A DNA stretch of 64,000 bases from Blattabacterium cuenoti. Lineage in GTDB: Bacteria; Bacteroidota; Bacteroidia; Flavobacteriales; Blattabacteriaceae. Each line of letters opens with the position of its first letter. Within the stretch, counting starts at the first letter, position 1. Below, piece after piece: positions 18,101 through 28,157 of the stretch. The DNA is taken from contig NZ_CP059190.1 of the NCBI RefSeq assembly GCF_014251555.1, forward strand, positions 507,183 through 571,182. The letters are read 5' to 3'. Made by a program: the position numbers and the translations under genes. Below the pieces are notes generated by a model. The model ran no database searches. It saw nothing but the letters and a program-made list of their open reading frames with translations, and was not told where the DNA came from.

Positions 18101-19444
18101 AGTTCCACGTAAAAGAATATAAGACATAGAAAAATATATAATTAATCCAATAACATCGACTAATGTAGCAACAAAAGGAGCAGAAGAACTAGCGGGATCT
18201 CCTCTAAATTTTTTAATTATAAAAGGTAACATAGAACCGCTTAATGTCCCCCATAACACGACTCCAATCAAAGATAAAAAAACAGTTAATCCAACTAATA
18301 TCCAATGAGGTCCATAATTAAAAAAATTGATCTTATGCCAAGCTATCACACGTATAAAACCAGTTAATCCTAAAATACTACCTAAAAAAAAACCACAAAT
18401 AATTTCTCTTCGCATGACTCTCCACCAATCTTTTATTTCCACCTCTCCCAAAGCCATTGCTTGAATAATTAAACTTGCAGCTTGAGAACCACTATTTCCT
18501 CCACTTGAAACAACCAAAGGGATAAACAAAGCAAGAACCACTGCTTTTTCGATAACACTTGAAAATTCTTGCATAACTGTTGTTGTTAACATTTCTCCTA
18601 TAAACAATAAAATGAGCCATCCTGCTCTTTTTTTAATTAATCGATATAAAGGTTCATTAAGATAAGATTGATTTAATGTTTCCATCCCCCCTATCTTTTG
18701 AATATCTTCTCTATAATTTTCATTTAAAACCCATAAAATATCGTCCACAGTTACTATTCCTAATAAAAAATTCTGATCATCAATAACTGGAAGTGAGACT
18801 CTGTTATTCATAGAAAATATTTTAGTAGCTTCTTCTTCTGTATCTGTCAGATTTAATGCAGCAGTATACTGACTATCCATTAAATCGGATACTTTTGTAT
18901 TTGGATCTACTAGTAAAAACTCTCTGATTTTTATATCATTTACTAATTTTCCTTTTTGATCAACTATATATACAATTTCTATAACATCACTATTTTTCAC
19001 TTCTTTACGGATATAATCCAAAACTTCTTTCACACTCCAAGTTTCTTTAATCGCAAGATAATATGGAATCATCAAACGACCTATGCTATTTTCAGGATAT
19101 CCCAATGATACCAATGTTTTTCTTTTATCTTCTGAGTTTAAATATTTAATTAAATCTTTTAACAGATTTTTAGGAATCTTTTCTAAAAAAGAAAGACGAT
19201 CTTCTACTGACAAATTATTTATAAATTCCTTCTTTTTAATTGAAGTGGACTCTTCTATAATTTTTTTTTTTATAGAAAAGTCCAATCTGTTAAAAACAGA
19301 AATGGCTTTGCATAATTTTAACAAATTAAATATTTTGATTACATCATTTGGATGATGATGAATAATTCTTATTAAACTACTAATAGTTTGATCATTTATA
19401 AATTTATCATTGATTATTAAATCATCTTGATGCTCATTAAACAT
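18092..19444 (-). CDS. mgtE: Magnesium transporter MgtE
   Basis: A 450-residue Mg2+ channel of the MgtE family. It has an N-terminal superhelical domain, then two CBS domains (about 130-250, with YTAALNLTDTEEEA and VSLPVIDDQNFLLGIVTVDDIL), then a five-helix membrane domain from about 280. The pore signature FIPLVVSSGGNSGSQAASLII is present. The CBS pair gates the channel by sensing cytosolic Mg2+ in characterised homologues. An 11-T run on the plus strand (19261-19271) is read as in-frame lysines. Confidence 0.93.
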   Translation of the reverse strand: MFNEHQDDLIINDKFINDQTISSLIRIIHHHPNDVIKIFNLLKLCKAISVFNRLDFSIKKKIIEESTSIKKKEFINNLSVEDRLSFLEKIPKNLLKDLIKYLNSEDKRKTLVSLGYPENSIGRLMIPYYLAIKETWSVKEVLDYIRKEVKNSDVIEIVYIVDQKGKLVNDIKIREFLLVDPNTKVSDLMDSQYTAALNLTDTEEEATKIFSMNNRVSLPVIDDQNFLLGIVTVDDILWVLNENYREDIQKIGGMETLNQSYLNEPLYRLIKKRAGWLILLFIGEMLTTTVMQEFSSVIEKAVVLALFIPLVVSSGGNSGSQAASLIIQAMALGEVEIKDWWRVMRREIICGFFLGSILGLTGFIRVIAWHKINFFNYGPHWILVGLTVFLSLIGVVLWGTLSGSMLPFIIKKFRGDPASSSAPFVATLVDVIGLIIYFSMSYILLRGTLL

Positions 19445-19557
19445 TTTTTTCTTTTTTTGTAGAAACTTTTTTTGAATATTTATATAATGGATTCATTTCA
19501 GCAGTATAAAAGTTAAAATTACGTAATCATTGTAATTTTTGTATAAATAAAATAAAA

Positions 19558-22350
19558 ATGGAATATAATTTTAGAGAAATAGAAAAACGTTGGCAAATAT
19601 ACTGGAAAAAACATGATGTTTTTCATACTAAGGAAAACGGAAAACAGAAATACTATATTCTAAACATGTTTCCTTATCCTTCTGGTGCAGGTCTTCATGT
19701 AGGACATTGTTTAGGCTATATCGCATCAGATATTTATGCTAGATATAAACGTGCAGAAGGATATAACGTTTTAAATCCCATAGGATTTGATTCTTTTGGA
19801 TTACCAGCAGAACAATATGCTATTCAGACAGGAAAACATCCTTATGATAGCACTCGTCAAAATTCACAAAAGTATAGAAATCAAATGAATAAAATAGGTC
19901 TTTCTTTTGACTGGAATCGTGAATTGTGCACTAGCAATCCAAATTATTATCGTTGGACTCAATGGATGTTTATTCAAATTTTTAATTCTTGGTACGACAA
20001 AAACTGTGAAAAAGCCAAACCTATAGATCTTTTAATTAAAGAATTTAATAAAAACGGAAATTCTTTTATCAATGCAAGTACTTCTTCTAATTATAGATTT
20101 AATTCAAAAACATGGAATAAACTAAGTATTAATGAAAAAGAATCTATTCTTTTAGATTATCGTTTAGCTTTTTTATGCAATAATATAGTGAATTGGTGTC
20201 CAGATTTAGGCACTGTTTTAGCTAATGATGAAATCAAAAATGGGAAAAGTCAAAGAGGAGGGTATCCAGTCTATAAAAAAAAAATGTTACAATGGCACAT
20301 AAGAATTAGCGCATATGCAGAAAGACTCATAACAGGATTAAATTTGATTGATTGTTCTCAATCTCTAAAAAAATTGCAGTTTAACTGGATAGGAAAATCA
20401 ATGGGAATTTCTATTTCATTAAAAATTACGCATCCCATCAATAATATCAACAAAATTAAATTATTTATTTCTCGTCCAGAAATGATATTTGGAATGACTT
20501 TTATTATCTTGTCTACAGATCATCCACTTGCAGATCAAATAGGTGTTCATTTCCATAAAAAAAGTGTTTTAACATATCTTATGCAAGAATTTTCTGTTGA
20601 TGAAAATCAAAAAAACATTTCTGGTGTTTTTACAGGAAATTATGTTTTTCATCCTTTCTTTAAGGAAAAAAAAATTCCTATTTACATTAGTAACTTTTTT
20701 CCTGTAGAGAATCATACAAAATCCATGATAGGAATTCCTGGACATGAAGAAATAAGTAAAAAATTTGCTAAAAAATTTGGATTAGAAATCATTCAAATTT
20801 TTGAAAAAAAGAACCTAAATAAGAATGAAAATCTCTGTATTAATTCTGATTTTTTAAATGAATTAAATAGCAAAGAGGCAAGAGAAAAAATAATAAAAAT
20901 ATTAATGGAAAAAAAAATAGGAAAAATAAATACAAGTTACAAAATACGTGATGCTATTTTTTCTAGACAAAGATATTGGGGAGAGCCAATTCCTATTTAT
21001 TTTAAAAACAAAATTCCAAAAACAATTCCTATAGATCAATTACCTATTCTTCTTCCGAAAATAGATAATTATCATCCTAAGGATGGAAAATCTTCATTAA
21101 TTAGAGCAAAAAATTGGGCTTGGGATGAAAAAAATATGAAAATTGTTTCAAATACTCTTATTGATTATAGATATGTGTTTCCTATAGAAACCAGCACAAT
21201 GCCAAGTTGGGCAGGATCCAGTTGGTATTTTCTTAGATATATGGATGTTAATAATCATCAATTTTTTCTTGATAAAAAAAAAGAAAATTATTGGAAAAAT
21301 GTTGATTTATATATTGGCGGATCTGAACATACTACGGGACATTTAATTTATGCAAGATTTTGGCACAAATTTTTGAAAGATAGAGGATGGATTACAACAG
21401 AAGAACCCTTTAAAAAAATATTAAATCAAGGAATGATACTCAGTTATTCTGCTTCTATCCTAAAGGTTATAGGAGAAAATACCTTTGTATCTTATGGATT
21501 AAGAAATCAAAAAAATTATTCATTTCAAGAGTTGTATGTAGATCTTTCTTTAATAAAAAAGAAGAACGAATTGGATATAGAAAAATTTAAAAAAAACCGA
21601 CCAGAATTTCGTTCTGCTATTTTTCTATTGGAAGGAGGATTTTTTCTTTGTAAAAGAAAATTGGAAAAAATGTCTAAATCCAAATATAATGTCATAAATC
21701 CTGATGATATCTATGAAAAATATGGATCAGATATATTTCGAATTTATGAAATGTTTTTAGGTCCTATTACTCAATCCAAACCTTGGGACGACGAAAAAAT
21801 AAATGGAATAAAAAATTTTATAAAAAAATTTTGGCATCTCTTTCATAAGAATGAAAAGTTTCAAGTTAGTGAAGTCAATCCAACATTTAAAGAATTACAA
21901 ATTTTACATCATACCATCAAAAAAATACAGGATAAAATGCAATCTTTTTCTTTGAATACATCTATTAGTTCATTTATGATTATTGTGAATCAATTAACTA
22001 TGTTAAAATGCTATAAAAGAAAAATATTAGAACCTTTAGTTCAATTAATAGCACCATTTGCTCCTCATATAGCTGAAGAATTGTGGTATAAATTAGGGAA
22101 AAAAAAATCTATTATTCATTATCCAATTCCTGTTTTCAATTCAAAGTATCTAATGATAGATCAAATCACATATCCAATTATGTTTAATGGAAAATTAAAA
22201 TTTATAGAAAAATTTGATGCTAATATTTCAATAAAAGAAATAAAAAGTAAGATTTTAAATCACCCAAAAACAAAATCTTTTTTAAAAGAAAAAATTTTAA
22301 AAAAATTAATTATAGTTCCAAAAAAAATAATAAATATTTTGTACTGTTGA
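19558..22350 (+). CDS. leuS: Leucyl-tRNA synthetase, editing site degenerate
   Basis: Class I synthetase charging tRNA-Leu, 930 residues. The catalytic HIGH motif is HVGH (47-50) and KMSKS is at 704-708. The C-terminal anticodon-binding region is complete. The CP1 editing domain is present in length but its active site is altered. The TTRPDT motif of E. coli LeuRS reads ISRPEM here (304-309), so the key threonine is Met309. The GHDxRD motif reads GHEEIS, losing the conserved final Asp. Aminoacylation should work; proofreading is probably lost or weak. Confidence 0.94.
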   Translation: MEYNFREIEKRWQIYWKKHDVFHTKENGKQKYYILNMFPYPSGAGLHVGHCLGYIASDIYARYKRAEGYNVLNPIGFDSFGLPAEQYAIQTGKHPYDSTRQNSQKYRNQMNKIGLSFDWNRELCTSNPNYYRWTQWMFIQIFNSWYDKNCEKAKPIDLLIKEFNKNGNSFINASTSSNYRFNSKTWNKLSINEKESILLDYRLAFLCNNIVNWCPDLGTVLANDEIKNGKSQRGGYPVYKKKMLQWHIRISAYAERLITGLNLIDCSQSLKKLQFNWIGKSMGISISLKITHPINNINKIKLFISRPEMIFGMTFIILSTDHPLADQIGVHFHKKSVLTYLMQEFSVDENQKNISGVFTGNYVFHPFFKEKKIPIYISNFFPVENHTKSMIGIPGHEEISKKFAKKFGLEIIQIFEKKNLNKNENLCINSDFLNELNSKEAREKIIKILMEKKIGKINTSYKIRDAIFSRQRYWGEPIPIYFKNKIPKTIPIDQLPILLPKIDNYHPKDGKSSLIRAKNWAWDEKNMKIVSNTLIDYRYVFPIETSTMPSWAGSSWYFLRYMDVNNHQFFLDKKKENYWKNVDLYIGGSEHTTGHLIYARFWHKFLKDRGWITTEEPFKKILNQGMILSYSASILKVIGENTFVSYGLRNQKNYSFQELYVDLSLIKKKNELDIEKFKKNRPEFRSAIFLLEGGFFLCKRKLEKMSKSKYNVINPDDIYEKYGSDIFRIYEMFLGPITQSKPWDDEKINGIKNFIKKFWHLFHKNEKFQVSEVNPTFKELQILHHTIKKIQDKMQSFSLNTSISSFMIIVNQLTMLKCYKRKILEPLVQLIAPFAPHIAEELWYKLGKKKSIIHYPIPVFNSKYLMIDQITYPIMFNGKLKFIEKFDANISIKEIKSKILNHPKTKSFLKEKILKKLIIVPKKIINILYC

Positions 22351-22367
22351 GTTTTTTTTAAACTCAA
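22347..22367 (+). terminator. Possible hairpin overlapping the leuS stop
   Basis: TTGAGTTT (22347-22354), five T loop bases and AAACTCAA (22360-22367) form a perfect 8-bp stem that includes the leuS TGA. No clear T-tract follows, so it may be an mRNA-end stabiliser rather than a true terminator. Confidence 0.35.
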
Positions 22368-22473
22368 ACAAGTTTTGTATTAAAATTTGTACATAAAACG
22401 TAGATTTGTATTCGATAATATAGCATTTGTTTTTGTATTTTTTCATTCTATAGAAATGTGTAAAAACTTTTTT

Positions 22474-23904
22474 ATGTCAAAAAAAAACCAAAATAAAACT
22501 GGTACATATAGTTTTTTTAATTGTATAGAAAAAAATTTTGATAAAGCTGCACGATTTCTTTCTATTGAAAAAGGTCTTTTAGAACAAATTAAAGCTTGTA
22601 ATGCTGTATATCGCATGCATTTTCCTGTGAAAATAGGAAAAGAAATCAAAGTTATTGAAGCTTATAGAGTTCAACACTCTCATCATAAACTTCCCTGTAA
22701 AGGAGGAATTAGATATAGCATAAAAGTTAATCAAGATGAAGTTATGACTTTAGCTGCTTTGATGACCTACAAATGCGCTATAGTTGATGTTCCTTTTGGC
22801 GGTGCTAAAGGCGGTATTAAAATTGATCCACAAACTATATCAGCAGAAAATATAGAAAAAATAACTCGTCGTTATACATCTGAATTAATTAAAAAAAATT
22901 TTATTGGTCCAGGAATAGATGTTCCTGCTCCTGATTATGGAACTGGAGAAAGAGAAATGAGTTGGATTTTTGATACATTTTTATCTATTCGTCCTGGAGA
23001 TGTAGATGCATTAGCCTGTGTAACAGGAAAACCTGTATCTCAAGGAGGAGTTAGAGGTAGAAAAGAAGCAACCGGATTAGGTGTTTTTTATGGGATTAGA
23101 GAATTATGTAGTATGAAAGAAGATATGTTATCTGTAGGTCTTGATGTTGGATTGGTTGGAAAAAAAATTATAATACAAGGTCTAGGAAACGTTGGTTATC
23201 ATGCTGCTACTTTTTTTCATGAAGCGGGAGCAATTATTGTAGCTTTAGCAGAAAGAGAAGGGGCCATTTACAATCAAAATGGATTGAATGTTTCCAAAGT
23301 TATTCTACATTTGAAAAATACTGGATCTATATTAAATTTTTCAGAAGCAAAAAATATTGAAAATACAGAAAATGCTTTAGAATTAGAATGTGATATTTTA
23401 ATCCCTGCAGCATTAGAAAATGTAATCCATAAAAATAATGCAAATCGTATTAAAGCTAAAATTATTGGAGAAGCAGCAAATGGACCTATTACTCCAGAAG
23501 CGGATGAAATATTGGAAAAAAAAGGAATCATTATAGTTCCTGACATATATTTAAATGCAGGAGGAGTAACTGTTTCCTATTTTGAATGGCTAAAAAATTT
23601 AAGCCACGTACGTTATGGACGTATGGAAAAAAGATTTAGCGAAAATATGAATGCTGAATTACTACAAGTAATTGAAACTGTTTGCCAAAAAAAAATTTCA
23701 ACAAAAGAAAAAAAAATTATATTGAGAGGACCAAGAGAAATAGACTTAGTACGCAGTGGTTTAGAAGATACAATGATTAGTGGTTTCCATAAGATTCGTG
23801 ATCTCAAAAAATCATCAAAAATAGGAAACATGCGGACTGCAGCATTTGTACTTGCTATAAATAAAATTGTAGATTCTTATGAAAAGTTAGGAATTTTTCC
23901 ATAA
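22474..23904 (+). CDS. gdhA: Glutamate dehydrogenase (Glu/Leu/Phe/Val family)
   Basis: Reversibly aminates 2-oxoglutarate to glutamate, the likely entry point for recycled ammonia. I chose ATG 22474 (MSKKNQNK, 476 aa). In-frame upstream starts at 22456 (ATG) and 22387 (TTG) would add a hydrophobic stretch not expected in the family. Seen motifs: LPCKGGIRYS, YKCAIVDVPFGGAKGGI with the catalytic lysine, GPGIDVPAPDYGTG, and the Rossmann loop IIQGLGNVGYHA. NAD or NADP preference cannot be settled by eye. Confidence 0.93.
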   Translation: MSKKNQNKTGTYSFFNCIEKNFDKAARFLSIEKGLLEQIKACNAVYRMHFPVKIGKEIKVIEAYRVQHSHHKLPCKGGIRYSIKVNQDEVMTLAALMTYKCAIVDVPFGGAKGGIKIDPQTISAENIEKITRRYTSELIKKNFIGPGIDVPAPDYGTGEREMSWIFDTFLSIRPGDVDALACVTGKPVSQGGVRGRKEATGLGVFYGIRELCSMKEDMLSVGLDVGLVGKKIIIQGLGNVGYHAATFFHEAGAIIVALAEREGAIYNQNGLNVSKVILHLKNTGSILNFSEAKNIENTENALELECDILIPAALENVIHKNNANRIKAKIIGEAANGPITPEADEILEKKGIIIVPDIYLNAGGVTVSYFEWLKNLSHVRYGRMEKRFSENMNAELLQVIETVCQKKISTKEKKIILRGPREIDLVRSGLEDTMISGFHKIRDLKKSSKIGNMRTAAFVLAINKIVDSYEKLGIFP

Positions 23905-23968
23905 TATCCTTTTTCGGATTTCTGAAAAAAAATGCTAAAAAATATATTTTTGAATAAATATCTTTTTC

Positions 23969-24685
23969 ATGAAGTACAAAAGATCATTATTGAAATTAAG
24001 CGGAGAAGCTTTAATGGGAAACAACGAATTTGGACTTCATTCTACTCGTCTTCAACAATATGCTGAAGAAGTCAAAAAAGTAGTAGAGATGGGAGCTCAA
24101 ATAGCTATAGTAATTGGAGGAGGGAATATATTTAGAGGATTTTCTAGAATAAAGGAAAAGACTATAAATCGTATAGAAGGAGATTACATGGGAATGTTGG
24201 CCACCGTTATCAACGGGATAGCTTTCCAATCGTATTTAGAAAATGTAGGAATATGTGCTTACATTCAAACAGCTATTAGAATGGATCAAATAGCAGAACC
24301 TTTTGGGAAAGATAGAGCTATTCATCATCTTGAAAAAGGAAGAGTAGTAATATTTGTAGCAGGATTAGGAAATCCTTATTTTACTACAGATACAGCTGCT
24401 GTTCTACGTGCCATAGAAATCAAAGCTGATGTATTATTAAAAGGAACTAGAGTGGATGGGATTTATACCACAGATCCGGAAAAAGATAAATATGCTAAAA
24501 AACTTAAAAATATATCCTTTGATATGGTCTATCAAATGGGGATCAAAGTGATGGATCAAACTGCTTTTATTTTGGGAAATGAAAACAATTTACCAATTAT
24601 TATTTTTGATATCAACAGAAAAGGAAATTTTCAAAAAGTAATTTCTGGAGAAAAAATAGGGACTCTAGTTTCCAAAAAAAAATAA
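23969..24685 (+). CDS. pyrH: Uridylate (UMP) kinase
   Basis: Phosphorylates UMP to UDP. The 238-residue amino-acid-kinase fold has N-terminal KYKRSLLKLSGEALMG, the GGGNIFRG phosphate loop, GDYMGMLATVING and AGLGNPYFTTDTAA, all diagnostic for bacterial PyrH. frr follows after 5 bases, the widely conserved pyrH-frr pair. Confidence 0.96.
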   Translation: MKYKRSLLKLSGEALMGNNEFGLHSTRLQQYAEEVKKVVEMGAQIAIVIGGGNIFRGFSRIKEKTINRIEGDYMGMLATVINGIAFQSYLENVGICAYIQTAIRMDQIAEPFGKDRAIHHLEKGRVVIFVAGLGNPYFTTDTAAVLRAIEIKADVLLKGTRVDGIYTTDPEKDKYAKKLKNISFDMVYQMGIKVMDQTAFILGNENNLPIIIFDINRKGNFQKVISGEKIGTLVSKKK

Positions 24686-24690
24686 AAATT

Positions 24691-25245
24691 ATGGATGAAT
24701 TAAACGATATTTTTTTTTCTTGTAAAAAAGACATGGAAAAAATTTTGAAACAACTAAAAGAAGAAATTCATCGTATTCGATTAGGTAGCAAGTCAGTAGC
24801 GTCTATTTTGGAAAAAATAAAAATCAAGTGTTATGGAAGCACTTTTCTACTTATAGAAGTAGCAAATATTACTATTGTAGACAACATGAATATTACTATT
24901 CATCCTTGGGATCGTTCTACTCTTACATATATTGATAAAGCTATCATAGATGCTAATCTAGGTTTTATGCCAACTAATAAAGGAGAATCCATTCATATAC
25001 ATTTACCCATTATTACAGAAGAAGGAAGAAAAAATTTGATGAAAAAAATCAAATTACAAACAGAACACGCTAAAATACTCATAAGGAATGTAAGAAAAAA
25101 AAATAATCAACATATAAGAAAATTAAAAACATCTGAAGATTTTTCTAAAGCAGGAGAAAACCGCATACAAAAAATAACAAGTAAATATATACAAGAAATA
25201 GAAGATTTATTCCTTTATAAAGAAAAAGAAATACTGAGAATATAA
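24691..25245 (+). CDS. frr: Ribosome recycling factor
   Basis: With EF-G, splits the post-termination ribosome. The 184-residue protein has family length. The three-helix bundle ends are visible around LKEEIHRIRLGSKSVASILEKIKIKCYGS, and the C-terminal helices contain NVRKKNNQHIRKLK and SEDFSKAGENRIQKIT. IHLPIITEEGRKNLMKK matches the conserved PPLTEERRK region. Operon with pyrH; asnS follows after 7 bases. Confidence 0.95.
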   Translation: MDELNDIFFSCKKDMEKILKQLKEEIHRIRLGSKSVASILEKIKIKCYGSTFLLIEVANITIVDNMNITIHPWDRSTLTYIDKAIIDANLGFMPTNKGESIHIHLPIITEEGRKNLMKKIKLQTEHAKILIRNVRKKNNQHIRKLKTSEDFSKAGENRIQKITSKYIQEIEDLFLYKEKEILRI

Positions 25246-25252
25246 GAATATA

Positions 25253-26677
25253 ATGATAAAAAAATATTCAATTAAAGAATTATTAGATAAAGTAAATTTT
25301 TTTCTAAATAAAAAAGTATTGGTTGAAGGATGGATTCGTTCTTTTCGTTATTCTATTTTTATCACTTTAAATGATGGATCTACAATTAGGAATCTGCAAA
25401 TTATTTTATCCAAAAAATTGAGAAAGGAAATTATAAAAAAAATAACAATTGGAACTTCAATTCAAGTTATAGGAATTGTAACAGAAAGTATAGGAGAGAA
25501 ACAATGTATAGAACTGCGGTCTTTAGAGATTAACATATATGGATCTGTCCTTTCGTCTACTCTTCAAAAATCTATTTTGCAACCTAAAAAACATAGTTTT
25601 GAAAAACTTCGTCAACAGGCTCATTTACGTTTTCGAACAAATATTTTCAGTTGTATCATGCGAATACGTCATCATATGGCTTTTTGTATACATCAATATT
25701 TACATGAAAATGGATTTTTTTACCTTCATACTCCAATAATTACTACTTCAAATTGTGAAGGAAGTGGAAAAATGTTTCAAATTACTACTATGGATATGGA
25801 TACTATGGATTTAAAAAAGAATCCAATAGATTATACAAAAGATTTTTTTAAATGTAAAACTTATTTAAGTGTATCTGGACAATTAGAAGCGGAAACGGCT
25901 GCTTTGGGATTAGGAAAAGTGTATACATTTGGACCTGTATTTCGTGCAGAAAATTCCAATACTTCACGACATTTATCCGAATTTTGGATGATAGAACCAG
26001 AAATTGCTTTTTATCATTTAGAAGAAAATATGAATCTTGCTGAAGATTTTTTAAAATTTATTATCAGATACATTCTTGATAAGAATATGGAAGATTTATC
26101 CTTTTTAAATGAACACTTAAAAAAATGGAAAAAAAAGGATAAAGAACACCTTTTAGAAAAATTAGAACTTGTATTAAAATTTCCATTTCAAAGAATCAGT
26201 TATACAGAAGCTATAAAAGTTCTTATCCAAGAAGAAAAAAAACAAAATATAAAATTTTTTCATCCAGTTGTTTGGGGAATGGATTTGCAATCGGAACATG
26301 AACAATATTTAGTCGATAAATATTTTAAAATTCCTGTTATTGTGTTTGATTATCCTTCTTGTATTAAAGCCTTTTATATGCGTGTAAATAATGATGGAAA
26401 AACAGTTAGAGCTATGGATATTTTATTTCCGAATATAGGAGAGATTATTGGTGGTTCTCAAAGAGAAGAACGTTATGAAATCTTATTAAAACGGATAAAA
26501 GATACAAATACGGATAAAAATAAACTTTGGTGGTATTTAGATACACGTCGTTTCGGTTCTGTTCCTCACAGTGGATTTGGGTTAGGGTTTGATCGTTTAG
26601 TTCAATTCATAACAGGAATGAATAATATTCGTGATGTTATTCCATTTCCAAGAACCCCAAATAATGCAGAGTTTTAA
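25253..26677 (+). CDS. asnS: Asparaginyl-tRNA synthetase
   Basis: Class IIb synthetase, 474 residues. An N-terminal OB-fold anticodon-binding domain (VEGWIRSFRYSIFITLNDGS, about 24-110) is followed by the class II core. Motif 2 is FGPVFRAENSNTSRHLSEFWMIEPE-like and motif 3 GFGLGFDRLVQFITG. NSNTSRH and SEFWMIEPE favour AsnS over AspS. It continues the pyrH-frr cluster and runs directly into rpoN. Confidence 0.94.
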   Translation: MIKKYSIKELLDKVNFFLNKKVLVEGWIRSFRYSIFITLNDGSTIRNLQIILSKKLRKEIIKKITIGTSIQVIGIVTESIGEKQCIELRSLEINIYGSVLSSTLQKSILQPKKHSFEKLRQQAHLRFRTNIFSCIMRIRHHMAFCIHQYLHENGFFYLHTPIITTSNCEGSGKMFQITTMDMDTMDLKKNPIDYTKDFFKCKTYLSVSGQLEAETAALGLGKVYTFGPVFRAENSNTSRHLSEFWMIEPEIAFYHLEENMNLAEDFLKFIIRYILDKNMEDLSFLNEHLKKWKKKDKEHLLEKLELVLKFPFQRISYTEAIKVLIQEEKKQNIKFFHPVVWGMDLQSEHEQYLVDKYFKIPVIVFDYPSCIKAFYMRVNNDGKTVRAMDILFPNIGEIIGGSQREERYEILLKRIKDTNTDKNKLWWYLDTRRFGSVPHSGFGLGFDRLVQFITGMNNIRDVIPFPRTPNNAEF

Positions 26678-26690
26678 AACATATTTTCTT

Positions 26691-28157
26691 ATGTTAAAAC
26701 AGCAATTATCACAAAAAGGACAACACAAACTTTCTCCACTACAAATTAAACTCATGAAATTAGTTCAGCTATCTACTTTAGATTTTGAACAAAGAGTCAA
26801 ACAAGAACTGGAAGAAAATCCGGCATTAGAAGAAGAGAATTCTTCTGATTTAGAAGAAGCATTTTCAGATTCAGAAATTTCTGAATCTGAAAATGAGATT
26901 GAAGATCAAAATCAATCTATAGATATTTCTGAAATCGATGAATATTTGAGTGATGATGAAATTGAAGATTTCAAAAATAATATCAATCATCAAAATTACG
27001 GTGTAGAAAAACATATTCCTATTATTTCTGGAATTTCTTTTCAAGAATATTTGAAAAATCAATTGCATACTTTTCGTTTGAATGAAGAAGATTTATTGAT
27101 AGCAGATTTTATATTAGGAAATATAGATGATAACGGTTATATAAGAAGAAAGATCACTGCTATAGTAGATGATATTCTTTTAATACTTGGAATATCAGTC
27201 ACTGCAGATAAAGTAGAACAACTAATTTTAAACTATATACAAAAATTAGATCCTGTAGGTGTAGGATCCAGAAACTTACAAGAATGTCTACTTATTCAAT
27301 TGGAAAAAAAAAAAATGACTAAAGAGGTTATTCTAGCCAAAAAAATTATACAATATAATTTTGAATCTTTTGTCAAAAAACATTATCAAAAACTGCAAAA
27401 AAAGTTAGGAATCACAAAGAAAAATTTAAGAAAATCTATTTATCAAATAGAAAAATTAAATCCCAAACCAGGAAAAATTTATTCTGAAAATACCAAAAAT
27501 TTAAATCATCTCATCCCAGATTTTACTATTTGTATTTCAGATAATAAGCTAGAGCTTTCTTTAAATCAAAGAAATATACCAGAACTAAAGATCTCATCTG
27601 TATATTTAGATATGTTGAAATCTTATAAATCTTCAAAAGAAAAAAATATGAATAAAAATGAGGATACCATTGTTTTTTTGAAACAAAAAATAGATTCAGC
27701 AAAATGGTTTGTAGATGCAATCAAAAAACGTCAAAATACGTTGATGTTAACAATGAATGCTATTATGGATTACCAAAAAGAATATTTTTTAACTGGAGAT
27801 CCAATTAAAATAAAACCTATGATCTTAAAAAACATTTCACAAAAAATTGGTGTAGGAATTTCTACAGTTTCACGTGTAGCTAATAGCAAATACGTGAATA
27901 CACCATACGGTACTTTTTTGATTAAAAGTTTTTTTTCTGAGAAAATGAAAAATAAAGAAGGAGAAGATATTTCCTCTATTGAAATCAAAAAACTTTTAGT
28001 AGAATCCATAGCTCAGGAAAATAAAAAAAAACCTCTTACCGATGAAAAATTATCTAAAATTCTCAAAAAAAAAGGCTATTTAGTAGCTAGAAGGACAGTT
28101 GCTAAATATAGAGATCAAATGCATATTCCTGTTGCAAGAATGCGAAAAAATTTATGA
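26691..28157 (+). CDS. rpoN: RNA polymerase sigma-54 factor
   Basis: Alternative sigma factor needing AAA+ activators. I chose ATG 26691 (489 aa, MLKQQLSQKGQHKLSP), 13 bases after the asnS stop; upstream in-frame ATGs (26664 and others) lie inside asnS. Region I (LKLVQLSTLDFEQRVKQELEENPALEE-type, residues 1-50) is present, then an acidic linker, the core-binding domain, a helix-turn-helix (SQKIGVGISTVSRVANSKYV), and the C-terminal RpoN box ARRTVAKYRD. No sigma-54 activator is seen in this window. A 12-A tract lies at 27304-27315, in frame. Confidence 0.94.
   Translation: MLKQQLSQKGQHKLSPLQIKLMKLVQLSTLDFEQRVKQELEENPALEEENSSDLEEAFSDSEISESENEIEDQNQSIDISEIDEYLSDDEIEDFKNNINHQNYGVEKHIPIISGISFQEYLKNQLHTFRLNEEDLLIADFILGNIDDNGYIRRKITAIVDDILLILGISVTADKVEQLILNYIQKLDPVGVGSRNLQECLLIQLEKKKMTKEVILAKKIIQYNFESFVKKHYQKLQKKLGITKKNLRKSIYQIEKLNPKPGKIYSENTKNLNHLIPDFTICISDNKLELSLNQRNIPELKISSVYLDMLKSYKSSKEKNMNKNEDTIVFLKQKIDSAKWFVDAIKKRQNTLMLTMNAIMDYQKEYFLTGDPIKIKPMILKNISQKIGVGISTVSRVANSKYVNTPYGTFLIKSFFSEKMKNKEGEDISSIEIKKLLVESIAQENKKKPLTDEKLSKILKKKGYLVARRTVAKYRDQMHIPVARMRKNL

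Noticed and set aside
22387..22473. N-terminal extension of glutamate dehydrogenase
   Set aside because: Hydrophobic, unlike the family, and begins at TTG; ATG 22474 gives the usual length.
27304..27315. A frameshift in rpoN at the A12 run
   Set aside because: The frame continues correctly on both sides as printed, so there is no lesion in the DNA, only a slippage risk.
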